Origin: Pontibacter pamirensis
GTDB lineage: Bacteria; Bacteroidota; Bacteroidia; Cytophagales; Hymenobacteraceae
Direction of reading: 5' to 3'
Assembly: GCF_010015475.1 (NCBI RefSeq)
Contig: NZ_SSNI01000008.1
Span: forward strand, 62,001 to 126,000
DNA length: 64,000 bases
This document shows, in pieces, positions 42,852-51,648 of the stretch; within the stretch, counting starts at the first letter, position 1, and the number at the start of each line of letters is the position of its first letter. The notes beneath the pieces were generated by a model, which searched no databases, was not told the DNA's origin, and saw nothing but the letters and a program-made list of their open reading frames with translations. Both the position numbers and the translations under genes were made by a program.

Positions 42852-45800
42852 TTACAACTCCATCTTCAACTGCTCCTGCTTTCCGCCATAGCTCCATTCT
42901 TTTACCTCCTGTGTCTCGAAATAATAAAGTACGCACTTCACTTTCTTGTAGCCCAACTGACGGAAACGGACGGCGTAATGGTCTAAGCGGTTGCGGTGTC
43001 CTGGCTCTGGTGGCGGCACTTTAAATTCTATCAGCACCACAGCATCCCCATCGAACACAATGCGGTCAGGTTTATAGAGATAGGCACGGGCATCCAGCAC
43101 TTCCTTCTCATGCTCTACCACTACATTTTTAGAGAAGTAGTGTGCCATCTTCGGGTGGTGCAGCACCTCGTTCAGCTTCTGCCTCAGTGAAGGTTTGTCC
43201 CGGTCGCTGATGATGCCTTCGTAAACCATCTGGCGCAGCACCTGGTCAAGTTCCGTGGCGAAGGCCGTACGGGCGAGGGCGTAATGCAGTTTCCGGTTTT
43301 GCTGTCGCTGTATGGCCTGCGTCTCGAAGTCGAATACGTTGTTGGCGTGTTGCTTTATCTTCAGGCGCTGCTCCCAGTCGGTGGCCGTCAGGTATTCCAG
43401 GTGGTAGGTGTGGTTGTTGTCAGTTGGACTATGCGTCCTTTGATTGGTGCCTTTGGACAGCTGATAGCAGAACTTATTCGGCTCCCACATATCCTTGTGC
43501 ACGAGGTAGCGGTATAGCAGGTGGCTAACATTTTTGGCAGAACCCTCCAGCGCTCGCGCTGCCTTTCTATCTTCCAGCAGATCTTTGCCATTCCCAATCA
43601 GGTAAAGGCGGTCGATGGGTCGGGTGAGGGCCACGTACAGCATGTTCAGGTTTTCAATAAAGGTTTTCTCTACCTCCGTACTGTATTGATCCGCCAGTAT
43701 CGTTTTCTCCAGTTTAGAACTTATGTTAACTGCAACGCTGCGCAGCTTGCCCGTTACGCTGACTTCTTTTGGCAATTGGCTCCACATCAGGGAGCGTGTC
43801 ATAGGCTCTGTGCCCCAATCCGCAAAAGGTATGATAACGATAGGGTAGGCCAGCCCTTTGGATTTATGGATACTGGTGATGGTGATGGCGTCACGGTTTT
43901 TGGGTGTGTTGATGCTCAGCTTCTCTTTCTGCACATCCCAATACCCCAGAAAGTTGTTGAGGTTATTGCTGTACTTGAGGCTGTACTCCAGCACCAGGTC
44001 CAGGAAGCGGAAGAGGTATTCGCTCTCGTTGTTCTTGTCCAGCAGGTTAAATATGCGTATAAGCTTTTCAGTGAGTTCATAGATGGAGAGGTTGCCAGAT
44101 TCCCGCTCCTGCACATCAAAGCCAAACACCCGCAGCTGTTCAAAAAAGGGCAAGCTGTCCGGCACGTTGGCTATTTCGGCAATTCGCTGTGTCATGCCCA
44201 CATCCGGAATCGTTTCCAGCGTCACTTTGCACACCAGGTACAGCGCCTCTGATTTAGCCAGGGTATCGTTGGGGCGGTTGAAGACTCTAAACAGGGAGAT
44301 GATGAGGTTGATGACCTCTGCAAATTGCAGTGAAAGCGAATCCTGTGAAATAATATCAAACCCTCTTTCTTTCAGGAAGTTGGCAATGAGCTTACTTTTA
44401 ATGTTGGTGCGGCACAACACGGCCATGTCCTGCAACAGATATCCTGCGGCTCGTGCCCCTTCTACCAACTGCAACACTATGTTCAGCGTGCTCTCATCGT
44501 AGCTCAAAGTTTTGGGGTGCGCGTAGCCCATGTATAACTCGTCGGTACGGCCGCAGCTGTTCAGGTCATACTTATAGTTGGTATCTTCGGGGTACGTGAA
44601 CATGATTTGGATATGCCCACCCCGTTTGTCGTTGCCCACTGGCACCTGCTGCTGAAAATTGTCATCATAAATGGAGGCGAACATCCTGAACTCTTGATGT
44701 CCCTGGCTGATGTAGGTGAATAGTTCGTTGTTAAAGTCGATGATCTCAACCCGGCTTCTATAGTTCTCTTTCAGCGTATCCGGCTGAAGCGCATGATCCA
44801 CTGTTTGATAACGTTCCTCAATCAAATGCCCGTGCCGGCGGTTTTGATACAGATATTTTGTGTTCTCCTTGTATAGATGCAGGATTTGTTCCATCTCGCC
44901 ACCACGCCAGCGGTAAATGGCCTGCTTCGCATCACCTACCACCATGCTGAAGTGCCCGGAGGCGAGGGCGTTGTCAACGAGCGGGAGCAGGTTGTTCCAT
45001 TGCAGCACTGAGGTGTCCTGGAATTCATCAATCAGGATGTGGTTGTATTTCTCACCCAGGCGCTCATAAATAAACGGCACCGGTTCCTGCAGCACAATAT
45101 CAATAATGCGCTTATTAAACTCCGATATATGTATGGTGTTTTTGTCGCGCTTAATTTCCTGCAGGCATTTCTCGAGTTCGTTCAGCACCGACACCTTATA
45201 CAGGTGCGGTACAATGGCCTGAATCAGTGTGAAAGTTTCGGCGTATTGCTCCTTTATATTTTCTATCTGCTGGTAAAGCGCTGTCAGTTCCGGCTTTACC
45301 TGGTCTATCTGCGCTTTGGTGGCTGTGTTAATTTTCCCGGCATACCACTTATCTTCTTCAATGGTTGTGCGTGCGTAGTTGTTGCCGTAGTTCAGGTCCA
45401 CGTTTTTTTGCCAGGTGTTAAAATAACTGCAAATGCCACGGGTGCTCTGGTAAAAGTCGGCGGGGGAGAGGCCGGCATTGCGGATAATCTCTGTTGCCTC
45501 GCTAGCAGTCGCCTGTACCGCGGCCTCCACATCCTGCACTACCTGCTTCAACTCCTCCCTCACTTTTTTGAAGTCCTCCAGTGTCAGTTGCTGCAGGTCA
45601 GTTACGGCCTCGTATACCTGCTCATTCAGCAGGTTTTTTGCAAAGTCCATCAGGTCGTCGGGAAGCATCGTCCAGCTTTTGCCTTCCCTGGCTTTTTCCA
45701 AGGCATACTGCTCCAGCGTCTCCGAGAGCAGATCACCTTTGCGGTCGCTCACCTTGTCGAGCAGCAGCGATACTGCCGTGCTCACAAGGGTGTTCGAGTC

Positions 45801-46250
45801 CAGGTCCACCTCAAAATTATGCGGAATGTTCAACTCCCTCGTAAAGGCCTGTACAATCTTGTTCACAAAGCTGTCGATGGTGCTAACGGAGAAGTCGCTG
45901 TAGTTATACAGAATCTGGCGGAACAGCGCTTTTGCCCGCCTGCGCACTTCCTCCTTGTCCACCAGGTCTTCCGGATACGCCTCTCGTAAGTCTGCCGTTA
46001 TGCCCTCCAGCAAATGTTCGCTGTTTTTCTTGTCCTTTTCTGATATGTCAGGGTCATTGAAGTTGCGCAGCGCCCCCAGAATGCGTTCCTTCATCTCGGC
46101 AGCGGCATCGTTCGTGAACGTGATAGCCAGGATAGAACGGTAATAGTCCGGATCAGGGGTTTGCAGGGCCAGTTTGAGGTATTCCTTTGTCAGGTGATAG
46201 GTTTTGCCCGAACCGGCCGAGGCGGAGTATATTTTAAATATAGAAGGCAT
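42852..46250 (-). CDS. AddA-like UvrD-family helicase/nuclease
   Basis: Motor subunit of a RecBCD/AddAB-type complex. The 1132-residue protein opens with IYSASAGSGKTYHLTKEY (Walker A at about 9-17) and ITFTNDAAAEMKERI. Helicase motifs follow: ILIDEFQDTSVLQWNNLLPL (II), MVVGDAKQAIYRWRGGE (III), TITSIHKSKGLAYPIVI (V) and NMLYVALTRPIDRLYLIG (VI). The C-terminus carries a PD-(D/E)XK nuclease motif, PDRIVFDGDAVVLIEFK (about 1075). All key residues are present. It is transcribed ahead of the VOC gene and AddB-like gene on the same strand. Confidence 0.9.
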   Translation of the reverse strand: MPSIFKIYSASAGSGKTYHLTKEYLKLALQTPDPDYYRSILAITFTNDAAAEMKERILGALRNFNDPDISEKDKKNSEHLLEGITADLREAYPEDLVDKEEVRRRAKALFRQILYNYSDFSVSTIDSFVNKIVQAFTRELNIPHNFEVDLDSNTLVSTAVSLLLDKVSDRKGDLLSETLEQYALEKAREGKSWTMLPDDLMDFAKNLLNEQVYEAVTDLQQLTLEDFKKVREELKQVVQDVEAAVQATASEATEIIRNAGLSPADFYQSTRGICSYFNTWQKNVDLNYGNNYARTTIEEDKWYAGKINTATKAQIDQVKPELTALYQQIENIKEQYAETFTLIQAIVPHLYKVSVLNELEKCLQEIKRDKNTIHISEFNKRIIDIVLQEPVPFIYERLGEKYNHILIDEFQDTSVLQWNNLLPLVDNALASGHFSMVVGDAKQAIYRWRGGEMEQILHLYKENTKYLYQNRRHGHLIEERYQTVDHALQPDTLKENYRSRVEIIDFNNELFTYISQGHQEFRMFASIYDDNFQQQVPVGNDKRGGHIQIMFTYPEDTNYKYDLNSCGRTDELYMGYAHPKTLSYDESTLNIVLQLVEGARAAGYLLQDMAVLCRTNIKSKLIANFLKERGFDIISQDSLSLQFAEVINLIISLFRVFNRPNDTLAKSEALYLVCKVTLETIPDVGMTQRIAEIANVPDSLPFFEQLRVFGFDVQERESGNLSIYELTEKLIRIFNLLDKNNESEYLFRFLDLVLEYSLKYSNNLNNFLGYWDVQKEKLSINTPKNRDAITITSIHKSKGLAYPIVIIPFADWGTEPMTRSLMWSQLPKEVSVTGKLRSVAVNISSKLEKTILADQYSTEVEKTFIENLNMLYVALTRPIDRLYLIGNGKDLLEDRKAARALEGSAKNVSHLLYRYLVHKDMWEPNKFCYQLSKGTNQRTHSPTDNNHTYHLEYLTATDWEQRLKIKQHANNVFDFETQAIQRQQNRKLHYALARTAFATELDQVLRQMVYEGIISDRDKPSLRQKLNEVLHHPKMAHYFSKNVVVEHEKEVLDARAYLYKPDRIVFDGDAVVLIEFKVPPPEPGHRNRLDHYAVRFRQLGYKKVKCVLYYFETQEVKEWSYGGKQEQLKMEL

Positions 46251-46365
46251 AAAGAAGGGGATCTATAGTATAAAGATACACCTTCTGAGTGCGTACAGGC
46301 AAATCATCCTTTAAATCTTTCGGCGGATTTGTTGTAAAGGCTATAGCATCAGGCACATAAAATAA

Positions 46366-46396
46366 AGAGCCTCTATCCTGGTGGGACAGAGGCTCT
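46366..46396 (-). terminator. Terminator of the 178-aa gene
   Basis: AGAGCCTCT (46366-46374) pairs with AGAGGCTCT (46388-46396), extended inward by TCC/GGA after one mismatch. It lies 20 bases after the minus-strand stop with an A/T-rich flank. Confidence 0.75.
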
Positions 46397-46415
46397 ATCT
46401 GTGGATTTTTAAAGG

Positions 46416-46952
46416 TTAACTGGCGTAAGCTAAATGACCTGTCTGCTCACTGTTGAAAGGCGCAAAATCTTTCACACAAACGTGGTACATGATACGCGCC
46501 ATAGAAAGCGAATATTCTGTTATCAGGCACTGCTGCTGCTCTGCACTCATAAGGGCTTTGCTATTGCCAAGGTTGAATTTATTCAGTTCTATCACTTCAT
46601 CAAAATTCTGGCGCAAAGTTTTAAGGGCTTTAAAAGAAGGCTCGTTGTAGTATAAAGGTATCACCTGGCACACAGCATAACTGCCCTTTGCACGTTCCTG
46701 CCTTATCATACTGCAGAGCGATTCTATGTTCATCTTGTCAAGGTCAGAAATGATCACATAGAATACGTTTCGGCGGTCCTGGTTCAAAGCTCTTGCCGGG
46801 GCGCTCCCGAGCAGCATATTGCGTTGGATTTTAGAGCCGTGCTGAAAAGCCTCATCTTTAAGAATCTTGTTGTGGATCTTGAAAGCAAGCGCACCGGAAG
46901 CAATCAAGTTAAAGTCTTTGCCCTGTGTTGAAATCTTGGAGAAATGTAACAT
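46416..46952 (-). CDS. Unrecognised 178-residue cytoplasmic protein
   Basis: No signal peptide or membrane segment. The sequence suggests an alpha/beta fold: a strand in NVFYVIISDLD, a helix in MNIESLCSMIRQERAKG, a strand in SYAVCQVIPLYY, then SFKALKTLRQNFDEVIELNKFNLG. The last part faintly recalls the corresponding strand-helix-strand segment of tubulin/FtsZ-like proteins, but the GTP-binding glycine loop is missing, so I do not assign it. Five Cys residues are scattered. It is monocistronic with a TAGCTTTG promoter box and its own terminator, so it is a genuine, independently expressed gene. Confidence 0.7.
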   Translation of the reverse strand: MLHFSKISTQGKDFNLIASGALAFKIHNKILKDEAFQHGSKIQRNMLLGSAPARALNQDRRNVFYVIISDLDKMNIESLCSMIRQERAKGSYAVCQVIPLYYNEPSFKALKTLRQNFDEVIELNKFNLGNSKALMSAEQQQCLITEYSLSMARIMYHVCVKDFAPFNSEQTGHLAYAS

Positions 46953-47621
46953 AAGAATAGGTGGTTAAGGTTAGGGTATATTTTTCATATCTTTTAAACC
47001 TGTATTAACCGTTGCGGCAAAGCTATCAACTGTTAATGGAAATTGGAAAACGCGTACTTTTACACATTGTTTAGTGTTGGAATGCCTGAAAGCATCACAG
47101 TAACTGTTCAACTTTATTCGTAACTTTTGCCATTATTTAAGGGGCTGCAGCTACTGTTTGTTTCGTTAATTACGTCAACTTAATCCAAAAAATTCACGAT
47201 TTTATTTCAAATATGGCCAAGTGGGCTATATGCTTGGTAAACTGGTTCTTGTAACGGGTAAGTGGCTATTATGTTACTATTTTACAACGATTATTTATGA
47301 TTTTGCGAATGTTGGTACACTAAAACGAGTGCAGAACTAAACAAAGTATAATGTTTTGTGGTAATAGAAGATCGAGGATGGCAAGTCTCTTAAAACAGTA
47401 CAAAAGAGATGTAAATTATTTTTTTCTAAAGTGTTAGCTATACTGGTATTAATTGTGTACTTTTGTACCCGATTTGGTACAGTCTGAATTACTGATAACT
47501 GGATACTCCCACCGTAGGCTAACCTGGTTGTTTATTGTTTTTGTGTCGTTCTCATAGAAAGCAGAGAAATAGGTTGAATAGCAGGCTGGCCCAGGTTATA
47601 AAGTATATATTAGTAAATTAG
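46953..47621. other. Long intergenic region; 5' leader of the DEAD-box helicase gene
   Basis: This 669-base A/T-rich gap contains no recognised gene. Near the helicase, TACTTTTG at 47458-47465 is an exact + strand -7 match, predicting a leader of about 150 bases before the ATG at 47622. A weaker TACTTTTA lies at 47050-47057. Long structured leaders are known for cold-shock helicase genes such as E. coli deaD/csdA; the same regulation is inferred. Confidence 0.45.
47018..47025 (-). promoter_or_regulatory. Candidate -7 box of the 178-aa gene
   Basis: TAGCTTTG on the minus strand matches TAnnTTTG, 65 bases upstream of the ATG at 46952. A -33 TTG was not clearly located. Confidence 0.4.
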
Positions 47622-49439
47622 ATGAACAAAATCAGATTTGACGAGCTTCCGCTATCGCAGGAAGTACAGCGTGCTATCGCTGACATGGGCTTCGAAGAAG
47701 CCTCTCCCATCCAGACACAAGCCATCCCGGTTGTATTAGAAGGACGAGACATCATTGGCCAGGCCCAAACGGGTACTGGTAAAACGGCTGCCTTCGGTAT
47801 CCCGACGATCGAGCAGATCGATGCGAGTGACCGCAGTGTGCAGGCACTTATTCTGTGCCCTACACGCGAACTGGCTATACAGGTTTCCGGTGAAATCCAG
47901 AAACTGGCAAAGTATAAAACAGGCATCAGCGTGGTTCCTATCTATGGCGGGCAGCCATATGATCGCCAGTTGCGTGCCCTGAAGCAGGGTGTACAGATTG
48001 TAATCGGAACGCCAGGCCGCGTAATGGACCACATCGAGCGCGGCACCCTGGTACTGGACAATGTGAAAAAGATTATTCTGGACGAAGCAGACGAGATGCT
48101 CGACATGGGTTTCCGTGAAGACATCGAGTATGTGCTGGAGCGTATTCCGGAAGACCGACAGACAATATTCTTCTCTGCAACCATGTCGAAGCCGATCATG
48201 GAGATGACGAAGCGTTATCAGACTGACCCGGTTATCGTGAAAGTGGTACACCAGGAACTGACAGTAACTAATATTGACCAGGTATACTTTGAAGTGCGAA
48301 GCAGCGTCAAGCAGGAGGCGGTGTCGCGCCTGATTGATATGTATAACCTTAAGTCTGCCATTGTTTTTTGCAATACAAAGCGCATGGTCGATGACCTAGT
48401 AGCCGGCTTGCAGGCACGCGGTTATTTTGCCGATGCATTGCACGGTGACTTAAACCAAAATCAGCGCTCTAATGTAATGGGCAAGTTCCGTAACGGTACG
48501 CTGGAAATACTTGTTGCCACGGATGTGGCCGCACGTGGCCTTGACGTAGAGAACGTAGAGGCTGTTATAAACTATGACCTGCCGCAGGACGAAGAGTCTT
48601 ACGTGCACCGCATTGGCCGTACAGGGCGTGCCGGTAAGTCTGGTAAAGCCTTCTCTTTTGTAGGAGGCCGTACAGACGGGTATAAGATAAAGGACATCAT
48701 GCGCTTTACTAAAGCGAAGATTGTTTTACAGCAGATACCTTCTCTGGAAGATGTAAATGAAATCCGCACCACACTTTTCTTTGATAAGGTGAAAGAAGTG
48801 CTGGAAAAAGGCCATTTAGCTAAGCAGATAGCACGTATCGAGCGCTTTGTGAACGAGACGGATGGTTATACCCCGCTTGATGTAGCGTCTGCTCTGCTCA
48901 AAATGAGCATGAAAGAAGCTAAAGTGAAGGAAAAAGGTGCAGAGGCTGAAAAAGGACTTAGCGCTACAAAAGATGGCATGGACCGTCTCTTCATTACAAT
49001 CGGCAAGAAAGACCAGGTGCATCCAAAAGACTTGATCGATTTTCTTGCTCAGAACGCCAGCATCCCAGCCGGCAAGGTAGGAGACATTGACCTGTACGAC
49101 AAGTTCAGCTTTGTAGAAGTACCTTCGGAGTATACGGCAGAGATTGTTGCCAACTTAGGCCGCGTTGAATACCAGGGCCGCTCAGTTGTGGTAGAGAAGT
49201 CGCAGAAAAAAGGCAGCGGCCCCAAAGAAGGTGGCCGTGGCGGCGATGACTTCGGCTTCAGCGGTGGCGGCGACAGAGGCGAACGCAGAGGCGGCTTTGA
49301 CCGTGACAGAAACCGTGGCGGAGGCGGAGGTTCTTTCAGAGACCGTGACCGCAGAGGCGGCGGCGACCGTGACAGAGGTGGTGACCGTGATAGAAACCGC
49401 GGCGGTGGAGGCGGTGGCTTCCGTAAAAGAAGATTCTAA
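47622..49439 (+). CDS. deaD: DEAD-box RNA helicase (DeaD/CsdA-like) with Arg/Gly-rich tail
   Basis: A cytoplasmic RNA helicase for ribosome assembly and mRNA remodelling. Motifs are canonical: Q motif region EEASPIQTQAIP, Walker A AQTGTGKT, PTRELA, LDEADEMLDMGF, SATMSK and HRIGRTGRAG. After the two RecA domains (about 1-370), a helical dimerisation-like region and a DbpA-type RNA-binding domain (about 482-555, MDRLFITIGKKDQVHPKDL) follow. The last 45 residues are repeats of GGDRDR/GGGGGSFRDRD ending RKRRF, an RNA-binding low-complexity tail. It has a long leader and a strong terminator. Several helicases of this type are cold-induced. Confidence 0.92.
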   Translation: MNKIRFDELPLSQEVQRAIADMGFEEASPIQTQAIPVVLEGRDIIGQAQTGTGKTAAFGIPTIEQIDASDRSVQALILCPTRELAIQVSGEIQKLAKYKTGISVVPIYGGQPYDRQLRALKQGVQIVIGTPGRVMDHIERGTLVLDNVKKIILDEADEMLDMGFREDIEYVLERIPEDRQTIFFSATMSKPIMEMTKRYQTDPVIVKVVHQELTVTNIDQVYFEVRSSVKQEAVSRLIDMYNLKSAIVFCNTKRMVDDLVAGLQARGYFADALHGDLNQNQRSNVMGKFRNGTLEILVATDVAARGLDVENVEAVINYDLPQDEESYVHRIGRTGRAGKSGKAFSFVGGRTDGYKIKDIMRFTKAKIVLQQIPSLEDVNEIRTTLFFDKVKEVLEKGHLAKQIARIERFVNETDGYTPLDVASALLKMSMKEAKVKEKGAEAEKGLSATKDGMDRLFITIGKKDQVHPKDLIDFLAQNASIPAGKVGDIDLYDKFSFVEVPSEYTAEIVANLGRVEYQGRSVVVEKSQKKGSGPKEGGRGGDDFGFSGGGDRGERRGGFDRDRNRGGGGGSFRDRDRRGGGDRDRGGDRDRNRGGGGGGFRKRRF

Positions 49440-49518
49440 AAAAAATAAACTTTGTGGCTTTGGCTCCGTATAAATTACCATACAGAGTTTAAAGTGTAAA
49501 AGCTTTCAAAGCTGTTAG

Positions 49519-49554
49519 AAAAGGCCGACTTGAAACGTCGGCCTTTTTGTTTTT
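49519..49554 (+). terminator. Terminator of the DEAD-box helicase gene
   Basis: AAAAGGCCGAC (49519-49529) and GTCGGCCTTTT (49537-49547) form an 11-bp stem with a 7-base loop followed by TGTTTTT. Confidence 0.92.
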
Positions 49555-49668
49555 GCAGAAGTCTTTCCTTCGATTAATAACGATGCAGGATGAGAGTGTG
49601 AGAACCTAGACATCAGTGAGTACGCCTTTCTTCATGAGTATGAATATGCAAAGAGGGTATGCACAAAA

Positions 49669-49688
49669 AAAGGAGCCGAAGCTCCTTT
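49669..49688 (-). terminator. Terminator of the PA2169-family gene
   Basis: AAAGGAGC-CGAA-GCTCCTTT is an 8-bp stem with a stable tetraloop; the minus strand continues into TTTTTT. Confidence 0.85.
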
Positions 49689-49712
49689 CCCTGTTTAAAT
49701 AGTTGCCTTAGT

Positions 49713-50168
49713 TTATTTATTTGCTTTCGCAGCATCTCGCAGTGAGCGGATGTGATCGTGAGCGCTTTTAACATCATTGTACTGTTGCTGTACAATTGGC
49801 TTCAGATCTCCTGGCAGGTTTTTGTCCATGGCTTCTTTGTATGCTTTAACGGCATAGTCTTCGCCTCGTTCACACTCTTCCAGTACACGCGCTCTGTCTT
49901 GTGTGCTGATTATTGATTTGATGTCTATCCAGGCACGGTGAATGGTTCCTTCTATAGAGCTTGACTCATCGTCGGTCGCGCCCATTTTGTGCAACTGGTC
50001 CTGCAACTCCGTAATCATGCTGTCGCGCTGCACAGCGTATTTTCTGAAAAGGTCTTTCAGGTCTTTATCATTGATATCTTCCGATGCTGTCTTGTAACCT
50101 TTCGCACCATCTTTACATCTTTCTATCAGGTGATGAATGGTTGATTGTACTTCTTTATCCATTTTCAT
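49713..50168 (-). CDS. PA2169-family four-helix-bundle protein (DUF2383)
   Basis: A 151-residue, all-helical cytoplasmic protein of the ferritin-like PA2169/DUF2383 family: EVQSTIHHLIERCKDGAKGY, DLKDLFRKYAVQRDSMITEL, HRAWIDIKSI and ERGEDYAVKAYKEAMD form four helices. Conserved His, Glu and Asp residues could bind metal but this is unproved. Such genes are commonly stress-related in Bacteroidota. It is monocistronic with a short terminator. Confidence 0.85.
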   Translation of the reverse strand: MKMDKEVQSTIHHLIERCKDGAKGYKTASEDINDKDLKDLFRKYAVQRDSMITELQDQLHKMGATDDESSSIEGTIHRAWIDIKSIISTQDRARVLEECERGEDYAVKAYKEAMDKNLPGDLKPIVQQQYNDVKSAHDHIRSLRDAAKANK

Positions 50169-50249
50169 AGTTATACGATTTTAGTTTCTAATATGCAGAT
50201 GTACTGATATTATACTAAAATAGTTACCAAGGCGCTAAGATGAAACTAT

Positions 50250-51491
50250 TCAATCTAAAGTGCCTGCCATGGCTTTACCTGCCAGATAACCAGTGGTCCA
50301 GGCGGCCTGAAAGTTAAAGCCGCCTGTAATGCCGTCTATATCCAGTACCTCTCCTGCAAAGTAAAGCCCCGGCTGTACGCGGCTCTCCATTGTTTTCATA
50401 TTTACAGAATTAAGTTCTACGCCGCCACAGGTTACAAACTCCTCTTTGAAAGTAGTCTTGCCTTTCACTTCTACCGGTAGGCGCAAGAGCGACTCCACCA
50501 GTTTATTTGTGTTTTTGCCCGGCAACTCGGCCCAGCGGATTTCAGCAGGTACTTCGGCTAAACTTGTAAGCACTTTCCAGAGGCGCTGCGGCAGCCCGAA
50601 CAGCGGATTGGTACTCACCACCTTTTTGGGGTGAGCCTGCCGGTAAGCCTGCAAATGCTCCCGCAGGCTTTCTTCGGTATAATCCGGAATCCAGTTGATG
50701 AGGGCGGTAAAAGTATACTGTTGCTCATGAAAAATACGGGCACCCCAAGCAGACAGCTTTAAAACAGCAGGTCCGCTGTAGCCCCAGTGTGTGATGAGAA
50801 GCGGCCCCTCATACTCCAGTTTCTGGCCTGCCACACGTACTTTTGCTTTCGGCACAGACACTCCTTGTAGTTCCTTTAAGGGTGAGGAGGGCACGTTAAA
50901 TGTAAACAGCGACGGTACCGGCTCCTGTATCTTGTGGCCCAGTGCCCGCAGCCAATCATAGCCTGCAGCTTTGGGGTTGCCTCCTGTACTTACCAGTACC
51001 TTATCCGCTCTTAAATTTTCGCCGGAGCTAAGCTGCAGTGTAAACATTGGCTGGCCTGCTACAGTTTCTTCAGGCACTATACTTTCAACACCAGAGCCGG
51101 TTCGAATCTGAACACCCACCCGTTTTGCCTCTTGTAGCAAACATTCTATAATAGTTTCGGAGTTGTCTGTGATAGGGAACATGCGGCCGTCGGTTTCTGC
51201 TTTTAATTGCACCCCGCGATCCGAAAACCAATCCACTGTTTCCTGTGCCCCAAATACTTTAAAAGCGTCTTTCAACTGCCGGGCACCCCGTGGATAATGC
51301 TGCGACAAGAGAGTTGGCACAAAGCAATGGTGAGTTACGTTGCAGCGCCCTCCACCGGATACCCGCACCTTAGCAAGCAGTTTGCCTGACTTTTCCAGCA
51401 GCAGCACCCTGGCTGTAGGGTCAGTGTGCGCACATGTTATAGCTCCAAAAAAACCGGCCGCACCGCCACCTATCACTACAATTATAGACAT
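50250..51491 (-). CDS. HI0933/YhiN-family FAD-dependent oxidoreductase
   Basis: A 413-residue flavoprotein of the HI0933-like family. The N-terminal dinucleotide-binding motif VVIGGGAAGFFGAI is followed by the family signature GKLLAKVRVSGGGRCNVTH. The C-terminal FAD-contact segment LYFAGEVLDIDGITGGFNFQ and the central region around SWGYSGPAVLK-like WGYSGPAVLKLS are conserved. Family members are redox enzymes of uncertain substrate. I place the start at ATG 51491 (MSIIVVIGGG); a longer reading frame upstream is in non-coding sequence with TTGTTGATTGT repeats. Confidence 0.88.
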   Translation of the reverse strand: MSIIVVIGGGAAGFFGAITCAHTDPTARVLLLEKSGKLLAKVRVSGGGRCNVTHHCFVPTLLSQHYPRGARQLKDAFKVFGAQETVDWFSDRGVQLKAETDGRMFPITDNSETIIECLLQEAKRVGVQIRTGSGVESIVPEETVAGQPMFTLQLSSGENLRADKVLVSTGGNPKAAGYDWLRALGHKIQEPVPSLFTFNVPSSPLKELQGVSVPKAKVRVAGQKLEYEGPLLITHWGYSGPAVLKLSAWGARIFHEQQYTFTALINWIPDYTEESLREHLQAYRQAHPKKVVSTNPLFGLPQRLWKVLTSLAEVPAEIRWAELPGKNTNKLVESLLRLPVEVKGKTTFKEEFVTCGGVELNSVNMKTMESRVQPGLYFAGEVLDIDGITGGFNFQAAWTTGYLAGKAMAGTLD

Positions 51492-51648
51492 TATTTTTTG
51501 TTGATTGTTCGTTGTCAATTGTTGATCTTCTATAAGATTGATATGAGATAAAACCAATGTGCTTGTATCAACGTGAATACACTTTTCTGGCACTAATCTT
51601 CATCTGATAGCAATCAACAACAGACAATCAACAATCAGGTCAAAGATA

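Noticed and set aside
43521..44252. 243-codon + strand open frame
   Set aside because: Antisense to the AddA-like helicase motifs.
45039..45989. 316-codon + strand open frame (largest shadow)
   Set aside because: Antisense to the AddA-like gene; no domain, unusual residue composition.
49182..49481. Ala/Thr/Val-rich minus frame over the helicase tail
   Set aside because: By-product of the Gly/Arg/Asp repeats read in another frame.
51095..51115. GGTTCGAATC, a tRNA T-loop-like word
   Set aside because: It lies inside the YhiN-type coding sequence with no cloverleaf partners.
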